Positions 31,325-44,520 of a stretch of 64,000 bases of DNA are shown piece by piece (within the stretch, counting starts at the first letter, position 1; each line of letters starts with the position of its first letter). The notes under the pieces are model-generated. The model did not search any database. It was not told where the DNA came from and saw only the letters and a program-made list of their open reading frames with translations. The DNA lies in NCBI RefSeq assembly GCF_026210795.1, contig NC_089460.1:2380501-2444500 (forward strand), in the 5' to 3' direction. The stretch is from Rhizophagus irregularis (Eukaryota; Glomeromycota; Glomeromycetes; Glomerales; Glomeraceae). A program made the translations under genes and the position numbers.

Positions 31325-34300
31325 GGCAATTTCTAATTGTACACGGGGTGTCTGTACCCGTATCACGTGATTTGCATAAAAATTTCCTTTTTTGAATTTT
31401 TGCAATTTATTTAATGCGAATCATGTGTAATTATGGTAAATATCATATGTCACGTGACACACTAATGCGATTTTATTAATTAAACCAATGAGCTAATGAA
31501 ATAACAAAACGCCTAATTGAGACACGTTTTCACGTAATGCCCATATTGATTACATTTTCCACATTTTCAGCCTTTTGTAATAATTGTTGAGCTCTCTAAG
31601 TTACTTTTACTCTGACCTTCTATTACATTAACAGCACTACTATCTTTTAAAACTTTCTTTTCCCTATGTAATACATCTTTTTCAACATTCGCTACGAGCC
31701 TTTTCGGCGGTCGTCCTTTATGCTTGATAATTACCAGATTATTAATATCAATCGAGTTTCCCTCCAGCCTACTTTGTATATCATAGATAAAGGCCTTGAA
31801 AAGATTTGACAATTCGTCCTGCATTTCAGTTTTTATAGCACAGTCGATGGCCTTCTTCGATAATCCAGATAATTCTGCGTATATAGCTTTAGGTGATCTT
31901 ACGGATGATTGGGATGATTGGGATGAATAAAGTGATGGTGAACCATATGAATCGATCTAAATGGAAAAAAAATGTTGGAAGGTGATATGATTTTCAAAAG
32001 GTATGTTATCTTCCAATTGTATCTTATCACATACTGGGATAAAAGAATATTGTTGCAGGATATTGTTTGGTTCAACATTGGGATTTAAGTACCATCGATT
32101 TGGGATCATACTTATATGAAAGGTCGTGAATCTAGAGTAGGTACCAACACGGAAAAAGTGCCGACATACTAACCCTTTATTAAGCAATAAAAGACAGGTA
32201 CATAGATGCGTACCATCATTAAGCAAAATTACATAATGCCCAATTCCATATGTGCCGGTTGCTCGTACGTTCCATACTTCAAGGATTGCTTCCATTGGTA
32301 AATTTGACACCAACAATTGTAAAAGAATTTGCTTTGTGTCCTGCTCTTGTTCCCTAATTCCCATACTTATTTCTTCGTTATCAGCTTCCATCTATAATCA
32401 GAAATACGAATTTAATAATCAAATTCAAGATGTACTAGGGGATATGAGCCAAAAAAATTCGCGAACTCATTTTGTAAGTAACTCCAAAATGATTACCTCT
32501 ATCAAATGATGCCATTCTGTAATTTGATTAATATCATAACATACAGATTGATTCATTTGTGATCTTTGCTTACCAAGCATCACAGTAGTCAAAAACTTTT
32601 TAATAATGGCATCAACTTTACCAAAGAATCTTTTGTTCAGCATCGGCATACCGATCGTGGGTAACGCATTTCTTTCAACTTCAATTTAACATGGTCGGTA
32701 ATACTAATCAATAGATTATATAATGAAGTAGAACGATCTACTTTATCATGAATATGCCTATTTATTGACTCGTGCTTTGTGCACCAGCTGTGAATTTTTT
32801 ACGGATCCAAGGTACCGCCCACGAATCTTTAGTATTATAAAGAGTGCCAGACAGATATTTGGCTGCTGTAGGATATTGTTCAATTAGTTGATTCTAGCGA
32901 AGTTCAAATAATTCTTTGCAAAGGGAATTCCGGCATACATAGAACTTATGATGGAATTCCTCAAACTGACTGCCTAACTTTCCCTTAAGTTTTTTCTGAA
33001 GGTTTAGGTCTATGTGAAATATACATATCAGATGATGGGCGTTGGGAAAAATATCCTTGATCGAACGAATCAGAGAGGGATCCGAATCAGAAAAAACAAC
33101 TCGTGGAGAAACGCCAGTCTCAGTAAGAATGCTATCAAGTATCCACTGGTATGTATCTAGCGTTTCGTCTTCAATTATTGCACATGCAACGATGATTCTA
33201 GTTCTGTAATTGTTATCAATTACAGTTACTACATAAAGGATCATCTGGAATCGGTTCGTGTTATAAGTGCTATCCACTATGACAACATCATTATATTGGT
33301 TATATAATTCCCTCTATACGGGAGACATCCACAACAGAGAAACTAATCTTCTTGATATTGGATCTAATCGAGTTTTTATAATCCAAAGTGGCTTGGAGTC
33401 TTTCCAATCCATTAATAATTGAAGCATTTGCGAAGCATCACCGTCTCCAGATTATTTTTTTTACGAAACTGATAAACCGCGTTATACAAGTCTTTCATGT
33501 AAATAGGTTGATTTGGATAATCATGTTTCAATAAGGGATATATAGACATCGAATCCATGCGTCTTTGAACAACGTATTTCTCCACATCGGCCAGCATTTC
33601 TTGTGTTAACTTCCAGAAGCGAGGAGCTATTTCTTGGATCATTGAGGTAAGTGGATGGTTATGAACATCATTAAACGAATTGATTTTCACAATGTTACTT
33701 GTTTTTGGATAAGTCAGATTAACTCTCCAAGGACATGATGTTCGTTGAGAATGAGTATTGCGTTTCTTTGTTGGATCTGACGTGGCTTGTGAAATATGAG
33801 ATCCAGACTTCGTACACTCATAGGTAACCCTTCGCAATACACCCTCAATGTATTCACTCATTCTAATTTTGTAATTGAACCCCTTTTTTAATGCGAACCT
33901 ATGCATCCATGCTTTGAAATCATTCCAATCAGAAAAAGTAAGACCGGTAGTCAAATCTAAAGAATTGGATGGTTCGTCTGATCTATTGGACTCATTATCA
34001 TCGATCGAATGTTGGTTGGTTTCATGAATCTATTATGTAGATTTTCTTTAATTGAGTACAACACAGCAGAATTGTAGGAAACAAGAACTTAAGGAAATAT
34101 ATACATAAGTTTTCGGAGTATCAGAATCATTATCAGCGGTTGATAGGTTAGTTTCATGAACCTGTTATGCAATTCTCTTTAATTGATAACAACATGGCAA
34201 GTAACATACAGTACAACGAAACAGAAAACTTGAGGAAATATATACGTAAGTTTTCAAAGTTCTTAATGAAGTCAAAGCTTCACATCATTCGTTATCACTA

Positions 34301-34600
34301 ACGTTTCTTTGTTCTGTTTCATGCATCTTGATTATATTTAATGGTTCTGTTTGATTCATATCGATTATATTCAAAGGTTTACACTTTACGGTAAAGAAAC
34401 AAAAATAAGGAAGGGAAATAGAGAATCAGATTATCATGATGTAATGAATAGATCACTATGAAGTAAACAAATCGTATGATACGTGACCGTGTCTGTAATT
34501 AATAAATTTTTCTTTCCAAAAAAGGAAAATCATGTGACACGTGTACAGACACCCCGTGTAAATTAACATTTTTTCATATTTTAAATATATTTTAATTGCC
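31325..34600 (-). mobile_element. MULE-type DNA transposon
   Basis: Inverted ends: TTGTACACGGGGTGTCTGTA (from ~31340) and TACAGACACCCCGTGTA (~34545-34562), followed inward by ATCACGTGATTT and AAAATCATGTGACACGTG. The left end may extend to GGCAATTTCT at 31325, by comparison with the MITE at 44584-44834; the right outer boundary and the usual 9-bp duplication are not resolved. It encloses a MULE transposase gene. Confidence 0.75.
31567..34380 (-). pseudogene. MULE transposase with FAR1-like and SWIM domains, lightly broken
   Basis: On the minus strand, small 5' exons (MNQTEPLNIIKMHETEQ and two HETN-type repeats, ~34370-33990) lead to a FAR1/WRKY-GCM1-like DNA-binding domain from 33954 (FSDWNDFKAWMHRFALKKGF, CTKSG, CPWRVNL, HNHPL). 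After a frameshift near 33440 and a TAG near 33313 comes the DDE core: VVIVDSTYNTNRF (first Asp), VVFSDSDPSLIRSI (second Asp), HHLICIFHIDLNL (the usual C/W-x2-H block), and ELR-stop near 32894. A decayed segment is followed by the SWIM finger CTCLLLLNKGLVCRHFF (~32190) and a C-terminus with KHKGRPPKRL, an AT-hook-like patch (~31710). FAR1-related MULE proteins are abundant in such genomes. Few lesions, so possibly a young copy. Confidence 0.85.
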
Positions 34601-35935
34601 GATCCACGAATGAATCGGATCTAGTGATCGGTAAAATCAAATCTCCACTTCCAAAAAAAGTAAAGTCGGTCAATTTTTAGCCAAACCAATTAAATTTTTT
34701 TTTTAAAAAAACTTAGAGATTAAATCTATTTTGTAAAAATATAAATTTAAGTATTTCAAAACTCAAAATTTTGCGAATTGCTCTTAAATATCATCAATTA
34801 GCGAAATTTTAGTAAAAATTATTTATCATTTTTTTTTCTAATAAAAGTACTAGCAAGAAGTCTCAAAATTCACACATATATACTTTGGACATATATTAAT
34901 AGAATATTAAAAAAAAAATGATATAATAAATGTAAAAATATTTCCTACTTTAAGGTTAACTAACAATAATCCATTTTCCCATTTTTAATGCTTATATGAA
35001 ACTTTTATAAATCAATCTTTAGGAATTTAAAAATGGTAATTTTATCTTAAAATATAAGTTCTGAACATATTTAAAGCATTTATTTTCAAATTATTAAGTG
35101 AAAAAATTTTTCGGTTTTGTGTCGATGGTTACACAAATTACGAATTGAAGAAATTTAAAGTTTATTGGTGAAAGTTTGACTTTTTTAAGAGCTATTTTTG
35201 ATACTTTAATAAAATAAAGCAAATGTCAAAGTTTTTTCATTAAAAATTTCAATCTATTCGATTAAAAATTGGTGGATATTCCTATATTGGAAATGCAGAT
35301 TTAAGGGGTGGTCCGATTGGTACATGGATTACTAATTAAGTATATTTTAAATATAATACTTTTTATAGGAATACAAATAAAACTAAAAAAATGTTGCAAA
35401 ATATATCAAACCTATTAATATTTGATATTGATGAAGAACAAGAAATCTACAATAATAACAATATGAATATTAGTGATACTTATTTCCCTCAAGTATTTTG
35501 TTTTTCTTTATAACTGTGCTTTTTTAATATCACTGTTTTTTTTTGACACCTTTGTTTAACTTTAATTAGTTACACTTTTTTACTTTTTGCACACTTTTTT
35601 ACTTTTTTTGTCAACTGTTCATTAGTTTTCTATTCAAAGTTTGTACAACTTTAATAATGAATTTTGAGATTCTCATCAGCTTAACGGTGATGTTATTTAT
35701 TCAAAAAAACTAAGAGATTTGGAGTTAATGATAATTGATAAGGATCAAGAAAACTATGACAATACAAATGTTAATATCAATACTTACTCTTGTTTGCTTT
35801 AATTAAATGTTTTAATTTTTTTAACTAATCTTTGTATTTTGTATAAATTTAGAAATGATCATCATCAGCATCGTGGCGTTACTACTCAAGATGATATTGA
35901 GTTACCTGATATTGATTTAAAAAAAAACAGAAGAA
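34601..35935. other. AT-rich stretch without a supportable gene
   Basis: Short Asp/Asn-rich open stretches around 35380-35500 and 35640-35800 (TNVNINTYS, ELMIIDKDQ) separated by T-rich DNA could be small exons of the gag-like gene that follows, but I cannot confirm splice pairs. Confidence 0.3.
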
Positions 35936-36280
35936 GAGAAGAATTAGAGTTAAAGGTAAGAGGAAGCTTGTTGGATTTTTTGAAAAATGGGAGGCCGTAT
36001 GCAAGGTCTTAGATTACCATCAAGTTTTGAGCTCAGAAGGAATTAGGTTGTCATGGTGTCAATACTCTATGCCTAACCTAAAGAAAGTGCCCTCAATTAA
36101 AAACATTCCAGTAATGCAAAGTCAAAGAAGAAGGATGATAAGTCCTCATCTAAAGCTCCTAATACAAGTAATAAGTTGAAGAAATCATACAATTCAAACA
36201 AGAAGGTGAAGGGTGGTAATAGTTCAAACAAGAAGGTTTTAGCAAAAATTTTAGAATTATTACAAAAATTAGTTTAGTCT
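35936..36280 (+). pseudogene. Gag-like/LINE ORF1-type C-terminus, relic A
   Basis: One frame reads GFFEKWEAVCKVLDYHQVLS and RLSWCQYSMPNLKKV, then, after a one-base shift near 36100, a Lys/Ser/Asn-rich tail (NAKSKKKDDKSSSK ... NKKVLAKILELLQKLV) ending at TAG ~36278. A homologous minus-strand copy with the same WCQ...NLKKV block and ending lies at 38150-38960. I take it as the basic C-terminus of a retroelement RNA-binding protein. Confidence 0.5.
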
Positions 36281-36840
36281 TAATAGAATTTAGTTATTTC
36301 TACTAATTTGTACTTGCTATTAGCATAGCCGTGTTTAGTACCACAATCTTTTGAAAAGGGGACTTGTCCTCTCCATTTTTATTTTTTTTTACCCAGTGTT
36401 GTATTTGCTTAAATATAAGTGGATGTGCTTGTAGATAGGTCTTTTTTAGGACTAGTTCTGCACTTTAGTGTTGACATCTGTTTTTTATATATATTCCCTA
36501 CCTGCTTCACATAAAATAAAAATTAAATTACCAAGATGAATTTAATTTACCCTAGTGAAATTCACCAGGTGATTTTATATTACACAAATGTGTAGCATAT
36601 TTTGTTTTTTTGCTTTCTTGTAATATTATTTTCAAAATAGCTGGAACTTCTTAAGGTAAAATTTTTTTATTTGGTTGTTACTTCGCTAGTTTAATGTTCT
36701 TTTTCTCTTATGCTAATTTGTTAACTTGTTTTTCAGAAAACAACTTCAAATAACTTCAAGAGGTTTAAGGTAAGACTCACTTTTATTACTAGTATTTTGC
36801 TATTTTATTGTTTTCTTTATTGAAAATGATACTAACAGTT
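36281..36840. other. T-rich spacer
   Basis: No gene. Contains TTCACCAGGTGA near 36560 and GTAAGACTCAC-type donor-like words, nothing firm. Confidence 0.3.
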
Positions 36841-37265
36841 TTATTCCCTTTTCATTTTTCACTCCCCTTTTGTTTTTTATTATTTTATTATTCCCTTCAC
36901 CTCCATTTTATTTTTCTATCATTCCATTTGCTCCCATTTTGTTTTTAATTTAATTATCCTTTTTGTTTATCATCGTCCTTTTTGCTTCCATATCATTTTT
37001 CATCACTTCATATTGCTCCATATCATTTTTCATCTTTATATCATTCTATATTATTTTTCATCATTCCATATCATTCCATATCGCTTTTCATCATCCATTT
37101 TATTTTTGTCATCTCATTTCATTTACATATCCCCTTCACTCCAATTCATTTTCCATTGTTCTATTTCATTTTACATTAACATTGTCCTTTTAATTTCACT
37201 TTCCATTGTTCATCATTCAATTCATTTCTTTTTTGCATATTCATTTCTTTTCCATCATAAAATTA
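36840..37265. repeat. Degenerate pyrimidine-rich minisatellite (CATTTTTCAT type)
   Basis: Strong strand asymmetry: CATTCCATATCATTTTTCATC-like words and TTCATTTC variants repeat with loose period. Frames across it (for example 36963-37324) are low-complexity Ser/Phe/His/Ile strings and are not genes. Confidence 0.7.
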
Positions 37266-37478
37266 TTAGAACTGCGATCTTATGCATTACTATAGGGTTT
37301 AAATTAATAAAAAACCTAGATTAAATGGTTAGTAGATGGGTGTAATAGTTTAATTAAGTTATGTTAATATTCTTGTAATTTAGAAAGAAACTTTTTGTTA
37401 ATAAAACTTTAAAAGTTCATTCTTAAATGGTCAATAGAAAAAACTTTTTTATTCAAACATAAAAATTTGAAGTTATGT

Positions 37479-37503
37479 ATTTATTTATTTATTTATTTAT
37501 TTT
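37479..37503. repeat. (TTTA)n microsatellite
   Basis: Six TTTA units. On the minus strand this is a (TAAA)n tail and could mark the 3' end of a minus-strand LINE relic lying to its right; that reading is inference. Confidence 0.7.
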
Positions 37504-38149
37504 GATATAATGACCAATACTACCCAGTATCCCCAGACTTTTTGTTAGAAAAATTCTTCATCTTTGGTATATATGGTGCTTTCTTCATACTTTCCTGTGG
37601 TTAGGATAGGATGTATTTAAGGTTTTGAGTGTAACCTTCCAATTCTCGAAATAGCCCACAAGCTTCCTCTTTTCTTTACTTGTTTGAATTATTTTAAATG
37701 CACTAGTACCACACATCATTAAAAATGTAGTTAGTTTACGTTCATTCCACAAGGTAGCCTAATAAAATCATGTAATATAGAATTATGGATCATCAACATT
37801 TTATTATTATTTAAATAAAGTGAAATTTTTAAAAGAAATTTTTGTAAATTTTAGTTGCATATTTTTTTTATTTTATTTCTTAAAGAGAAGTTATCAATGA
37901 CTTTATTGAAATAAATCTAACTAGTATCAAAGACAAAATCAATCCTAAACATTTGTACAAAACCTCACCTTTCAATAAAGAATGGAGTCACACCTAGGTG
38001 AAACTATGCCACAAAGGTTTGCCATACGCACTAGGTAAAAAAAAGGAGTTAACTAGAATAAATCCCCTCTAAAGTGCAAAAGCTTATAGAGTAGAAATAA
38101 ACTATTAAAATAATACAAATTAGGAAATCTAACTAAAGACTAAACTAAT
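37504..38149. other. Relic 3' region of a minus-strand retroelement
   Basis: On the minus strand, the sequence after the gag-like stop at ~38170 resembles the DNA after relic A (AAAATTAGTTTAGTCTT in both), so it is probably decayed untranslated or ORF2 sequence. No frame. Confidence 0.4.
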
Positions 38150-38960
38150 TTTCATAATAAAGATAAAATTTCTGTTAAAACCTCCTTGTTAACTTTATTA
38201 CCTTCACCTTTTTCTTTGAGGAATTCTTTGCCTTCTTATGATCTTCATGATCTTCAACTGGTTATCATTTTGCTAAGCTGTCTTTGAAGATTGTTTTTTG
38301 TCTTTCTTCTTAGGCTGATTACTATTTGATACTTGTTCAGATTTCTTCTTGTTTGGGGTATTTTTAGCCTTCAGTTTGAATTGTACTTTCTTCAAGTTAG
38401 AAATGAAGTGTCAACACCATTTCAACTCCTTACCTGGCATATCTAAGTGGTCTTCCAATTCTTTTAAATGCACTAACACTGCACTTCGTTAAGAATTTAG
38501 TTGGTTTATGATCTATCCTAATGGCTTGGAACTTTTTACGTTGTTTTCTTGTAAAGCAGTATACCTTCCAGGTCTGTCATCCAAATTTATTAAACTGGGG
38601 AAGGGCAAATAAGGATAGTACTATCTTTACTCTAACAGTGATACTTGTGCTGATGTTTAACTGAATACTTGATAATATTTCCTATAGTTTTAACTCTGCA
38701 AGAATTTTTGGCAGGTTCCAGATATTCAGGATATTGTAGATTGCTCCTCTCTGACTACTTTGTATCCTGTCAGTATTTGAATAACCTCTGGTTCAGATGA
38801 TTTCTTGTCATTTCGTGGCTTTTTGGCTGATGTTTGTGCATCAGGTTTTGCTGTTGTTGATTGGTCCTTGACTTGTTTACACATGCTTTTGATTTTTGTT
38901 TATCCTTCTGGGAATTTACTAAGGTCATATACGACCTCTCCCATATCGCCAAATGTTTTG
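38150..38960 (-). pseudogene. Gag-like/LINE ORF1-type protein, relic B
   Basis: Minus-strand pieces are LVNSQKDKQKSKACVNKSRT with QQQNLMHKHQPKS (38950-38770), a WCQHF...NLKKVQFKLKAKN block (~38420-38370), NKKKSEQVSNSNQPKKKDKK (~38340-38290), and NKVNKEVLTEILSLL near 38190. The order and the ending mirror relic A at 35936-36280. Stops and shifts are present throughout. Confidence 0.5.
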
Positions 38961-40040
38961 GTAGAAGTGTACCATAAAATTATCCCATGACCTGGACGAA
39001 ACATATAATGCTATAGAATATATTAGCGAAAGGGTGGTTGGTTATATATTGTCAGTTGAGCTTGTGAGGTAAAGTTCACAGGGTTGGCGGCATCGTCAAA
39101 TATCTCTATCAGTAACTGGGCTTTATCCACAGTTTTTGACAGGTTTTTTTTCAAATAAGTTCTTGAGAAAACCATTCTCTATAAAAGAACCTAATGGTAT
39201 CATCATGTCAATAGGTACCTAAAGTGTGGGAAGAATTTAAAGGAGTACAGTCTTCATAATTATGAGATAGAAGATAATGAAACAACCTATGAATACGTTT
39301 AGCAGCAATTTGAGGTTGTTGCAAAAAAAATAGGATAATATTTATTTAAATTCATATTGAAATCATCATTGTGAAGTGGTAAGTGATATAAGGGAAATTA
39401 ATTGATCAATAACTTTATTTTGAAGATAAGATTATTGGAGGGGGATTTACACCACTTCAGTCAAATAAAATCGACTTTCTAAATTAATTGAAAAATACAA
39501 AGTTTAACATTGCCTTTGAAATATAAATCCACCGATAAAATACGTGAAAAATGGGATTCATAAAATTGGACATGAGTAGCTAAGGAGTTATGAAGTTTTG
39601 TTGGATCTAAGTCAGAATGGAAGGAAGTATAATTGCTAACTCACTTAGATAGGAATTTCAATTGTTTGAGATAAGTAGGTGTCAACTATACCACCAAAGG
39701 ATATGTGTTTTTGAGAAAAAAAAAAGGAAATTTGGTCAAGTTTAGATTAGAAGATTTAAGACCACTAACATTAAAAGAAGAAATGTTAAAAGAGTTAGGG
39801 ATAGAGGAATCTTGAAATGAATTAGAAAATAACGTATCAGATAAAGGGTCATTAATAATATTTTCTATATCAAAGGAATTAGGAGGTTGCGCACAAAAGA
39901 ATCATAATCTAAATTATTGTTCATCATTATTGCACCAAAAGGGGACAATAAGATGAAGCCTTATCGGCTTTATCTGAGAAAATCTACCAGTAATGGAGGA
40001 AATGAATTTGCCAATAGATTCTGATAAAAGGTCTGAAATG
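38961..40040. other. Repeat-derived DNA with an orphan satellite fragment
   Basis: 39445-39510 holds an inverted fragment of the ~180-bp satellite (ACCACTTCAGTCAAATAAAA, TCGACTTTCTAAATTAATTG). The remainder is probably the tail of the minus-strand LINE relic at 40040-41560; no frame can be supported. Confidence 0.4.
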
Positions 40041-41560
40041 CAGAGACTTCAGCATGTTCTTTGTTTATAAGTTCTTCATCAGTATTGGATGCAGGGATGG
40101 AAAGCGAAGGGTTTTTGGAGGTGGGGTAAAAATAAATAGTGTTAGCAGGAGTGGACCGGAGAGAGAAATGGATGAAGCGGGCTGGTTGGATTGTATTGTA
40201 TTGGGGGGAATTTGCTGGTGGTCATCAATTATCATGTGTGAAGAAACATAAAATCTTTTTAATTTGTGGACAATTAGGGTCAACCAAAGGAGAGTTCCAA
40301 CCAATTAAGTTGGAGGAGGAAGTTTTATTATTGTGTGGATTAGAGAATGAAACAGAGCAATCTTTATTTCTGCGTTCATTAGACCTGGGCCTTTGGGTAG
40401 ATTTGTTATTGTTGTTGTTGATGGAGTTATTGTTCACATGTTGACGAGAATTAGAGTGATCTCTGGATTGGGAATGAGAATGTTGCTTGTTACGATTGGC
40501 AAAAGATGTTTGTGAAGGTTAACCAATGTTAAAGCATTCTTTAAGATTAGCAACAGGATTGTGAGTATGTAAACGTCCTCTAGAGTTATTTATAGGGCAG
40601 GCAGTAGAAGCACAACTGAGCTTACCACATCTGTGGCATAATTTGTTAGTGTTTTGCAGCAATTTCCAAGTAAGTCTACGGCCTTGTAAAGTAATAGATT
40701 ACTCCATAGCAGTATTCATCATTTGAAAGTGACGTATGCCCATCTTTTGGGTTTGTATGAGTTAAGAGATAGGAGGACATTAACAGCCATAGCACCTACT
40801 TCATGGACTAGAGGAGCCAAATGCACATCTTTGGTATTATGAGGGAAGCAAGTGGAGTAATAATATATTGCCCATTGGCTATCAAAATGTGTGATAGATG
40901 ATGTGAAGACGACAAGATTCAATATTGCTGAATTTCTTGAAGAGCACAGTGATATCATCTTTCTTAATAAAAAAGGGAATGTCAGTGACTTGGATGGCTC
41001 AGAGATCTTTATTGGATCAGAGTTGTTTAGGATCGTATAAATGAAATTGCAGATCAGCAAGATCAGTATGTCATAGTGATAGGCATTCATTACACTCTTT
41101 AGATGAATTAAAATGGATGACAAGTCTTTTGTGATCTCCAGAACCAGAGTGGAATATTTTTTTATAAATTCAGGAGAAGCAGCAGCTTGATAATCATACC
41201 TAAGAATAGAAATAGTAGGCGTGTCAAGGGTGCAGAGTTAGTTTCATTGGTTTCCATATCTTCTTATTAGGAGACGCATATATGGAGTAATGAAACATTA
41301 TCAGTATTATTTTGTTGAGGAGGAGTAGAACCACTACCTCCAACGTCAGCTGCTGTATTGGTGACATAATCTTATTTGCTGTAATAATGTGAGTATGTTT
41401 GGATGGGTTGTCTTGTTTATTTGTCAGCTCAGTGTCAGAGTTAAAAACGTCAGAACCAGAGTTTTTTTGCTTGTTTCTTTTATCTTGTCACTTAGCAGTG
41501 CCCTGTTGGGGTTGCTAGCATTATTTCTATGGTGATTAGTCATTTTAAGTTGAGAAAATA
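40040..41560 (-). pseudogene. Minus-strand LINE ORF1 relic, homologous to 1568-3591
   Basis: On the minus strand: an N-terminal KRNKQKNSGSD stretch (~41480), then FPHNTKDVHLAPLVHEVGAM, LSLNSYKPKRWAYVTF (~40750), LTWKLLQNTNKLCHRCGKL and CASTACP (~40680-40600), and an Asn/Ser/Arg-rich tail (HSHSQSRDHSNSRQH, NNNKSTQRPRSNERR; 40470-40350). These align with the MNSYNPKPYAYCHF, LTWHALDE, LCHRCGHPHC and NNNKSNKD-like parts of the intact LINE ORF1. It therefore belongs to the same family but has many lesions. It runs opposite to the ORF2 relic at 42040-48085, so the two are separate copies or one rearranged copy. Confidence 0.7.
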
Positions 41561-41707
41561 GATCAGATCCTCAAGTCACACTTTTAGTTTGTGCTTGAAT
41601 TTTATTAATTTTTGCCACAAGTTACTTTAGAGAATACCAGGTATTCAAAAAAGTACCAAATAATCTTCCAAACAATACATAAAAAGAAATGCTAAGATTA
41701 TTAACCC

Positions 41708-41918
41708 AGGACCCCGGACATCTTTAAAACATAAATATCTTGGCATCCAGTAGTCCGATTTTGATGAACTTTCTTATTAAATTGTAGAGCTATATGAGGG
41801 CTACAAAATAAAAAAAAAAGTTCATCAAAATTGAATCACTGGATGCTGAGATATTTACAAAAGTGGTGTTTTTAACCAAAAGTCAGTTATGACCTTTATA
41901 TTAGATGTCCGGGGTCCT
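41708..41918. mobile_element. MITE of the AGGACCCC family, perfect 8-bp duplication
   Basis: AGGACCCCGGACATCT and AGATGTCCGGGGTCCT are perfect inverted ends, flanked by ATTAACCC at 41700-41707 and 41919-41926. The arms stay paired inward (ATCTTGGCATCCAGT / ACTGGATGCTGAGAT). 211 bp, non-coding. Confidence 0.9.
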
Positions 41919-43001
41919 ATTAACCCAACATCCTCTCTATATAAATCATAATGGCTACTCCCCCAAGTTATATTTCAAACAAGGTAAAGTTGACTATGCT
42001 ATACATACACCCGCTACATTTAAAGATCAAAGCACCCTAAAGCCAAATACCATCAGCACCATCAAAAACGCACAAAATTCAATTTCCCTTATTTGACTAC
42101 ATACTATGGATAATAAACCTACTTCAAAAAGACCTCTGGGAACTTTTTAGTGTTATGCAGTCCAAATGGTCTTTTTATTTTATTCGTATTAACATTATCA
42201 TCTCAACTTATAAGAATACGTTTACTTCTCTTCAAAAATGTAGATCTGATAATTTTTTAGATTTACTCAAAATGCTTGAATACATGACTTTACTTTTGCG
42301 TGCCCTGCTTTTACTTAAAGAACAAGATTTTTAAACCTCTTCTATTCAAGCAAAAATTGATGCTTGTAATGATAATTTTACAAATGATATTTCAACCTTT
42401 CATTGTTTTAGATAGGGTTTTTGTGGATCATCCTACCCAGCCTACCTTACTCACCTCTCCTGAAGCAATTAACAAAGAAGTTATCAACCATTGTTCTGAT
42501 CACTTCTTCACCTTCTTCTTCTATTTATGACTTACCGGAAAGATGGTTAAATGCTTACAAACATCTCAAAGAGGTTTCTTCTGATTCCTGAACCTTGTTG
42601 GCACTCTGATTTATAGAGACAAGCTACCATCTTTTCAATTGCCAAACCACATGAATGGAAATGTCAACTTAAGAATACTCATCCTATTACCCTACTAAAG
42701 GTGATCTGTAAGACTTTAGTCAAGCTCTTTTATAACTGCTTAACTCCTCTCTTGGCTTCTTATCATATTCTTCAAGGAGGCAATTTTGCTGGGTTCTTGT
42801 CGGTATCCTATCATTACTTTAGAATATATTATTCATGATTCTGTCATTACCAAATAACCCTTATGGATCCTTTCTCAAGACATCTCAAAGGCTTTTGACT
42901 CTGTAGATCTTAATATATTGTCAATGCCAAATAATGCTATACAATTTCTTTTATTATTATTTATGGCTCATTTGAATCAAGTTAATGGGTTATTTATATT
43001 G

Positions 43002-43138
43002 GGGGTCTTCACAAAAAACGTGATTGAGATTGAGATTGAAATTTAGTATAAAATTTCAATCTCACTAACATATTAAGATTGAAAATTCTATATGAAATCT
43101 CAATCTCAATCTCAATCACGTTTTTTGTGAAGACCCCC
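43002..43138. mobile_element. 137-bp foldback MITE, ATT duplication
   Basis: GGGGGTCTTCACAAAAAACG and its exact inverse, then GATTGAGATTGAGATTGAAA and its inverse; flanks ATT at 42999-43001 and 43139-43141. Removal restores the RT reading (VIYI|DPLLMAL). PIF/Harbinger-like or related by duplication length. Confidence 0.9.
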
Positions 43139-44520
43139 ATTGACCCACTATTAATGGCTTTAAAAGATGAAAAGAAGGATCTTATTGTTTGTTTTCTTAG
43201 TGTTTATGGATGATTCCACTTTAATTTCTTCCTCAAAAGATGGAATGGAGCATATGTTATCACAATAATACTTCTACCAATCATAATAAATATTTTTGGC
43301 TACTTAATGCTACTTTTACTATTACTGCCACTTCCATCCCTATGTATTCGTCCTTTTATTTTCTGGGTGTATGGTTTAACATTATGGTTCATGGGATTTT
43401 ATTTCTGCTATTCTTTGCCCTGGTAAATTAACTTCTCAGCAAGTGGTGTATCTTCACAATATGGAAGCCAAATGCTCTACCGCTAACTCCAAGGCTAAGT
43501 TATCTCATTCCACTTCCAATGCGATTTTGTATTTGATGCATGCTTTGGGTTTGATCAATGTCATTTTACTAATTTATTTTTATTAGCAAATTCTTCTTTC
43601 TCTTTTTTTATATAGATTACGCTTTATTCAATTTTTCTTTTTAATTCCTATTTCTCCTTTATTAGTGTTGGATTGGTCTTATTGGTCTTCTCTTACTCTT
43701 TTTAAATAAGATTATGTCGCTAGTACTATTGCTTTGCTTGTATCAACTCCTTTTCATTTAATTCGTGCTGGCTCTGCCTCAGCACCTGATATTACTTATC
43801 CTAATAGTTGTACTCCCCTATATCAATGTCTTTCCATTGGCACATTCAAGTCTAATTTGAAAGTGTGGTTTATTTAATCTTTTACAACTTTTGATGCCCC
43901 AAGGCACACATTTAATCTTTTGGCCTGTTTTCTACTCCAAATTGTCTAAAAAGCATGGTAATGCTCAACCTCCTAAATGGTATAAAGACCTATGCCATAA
44001 TGAACAATTTATTTCTGCACCACCCTCTTCTTGGAACTTGCTTCTTGCCCTCCATTAGCGAATATTGGAATATACTTTAGCCTGTTATCGATTTGAGTCA
44101 TGAGTCAATTCCGATCTGAGTCCAATCATCTTTTTTTTCTACTTTTGAAATGAGTAACAGTTTCAGGTTCTTCAACAAGGATTTATAGCTCTGTATGGTT
44201 ACATTTCACGTTAGTAGAAAATGATGAAAAGGCTCAGTGTAATTATTGTTGGTGAGTGTATTATTATTATAAAGTAAATTTGTTAATTTAGCAGTATATT
44301 AAGTATAAAATTTATTTTAATAAGGACAACGTATAAAAGGACAGGTGGCAACACTACTAATCTTTACAAACATATGCAGAGGAAACATTCCAGTAAAATT
44401 GAAACAGAGGTAGAAAGCGGTGATATGGACAAGTTTGTAAAAAAAGATTTACCCGTAAATGTTTATTTTCTTTTTTTTATATATTGTATTTTATGCTTTT
44501 TAGTACTTACAGCAGATTGC

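Noticed and set aside
36963-37324. Overlapping ~100-codon frames rich in Ser, Phe, His, Ile
   Set aside because: Artefacts of a pyrimidine-rich minisatellite.
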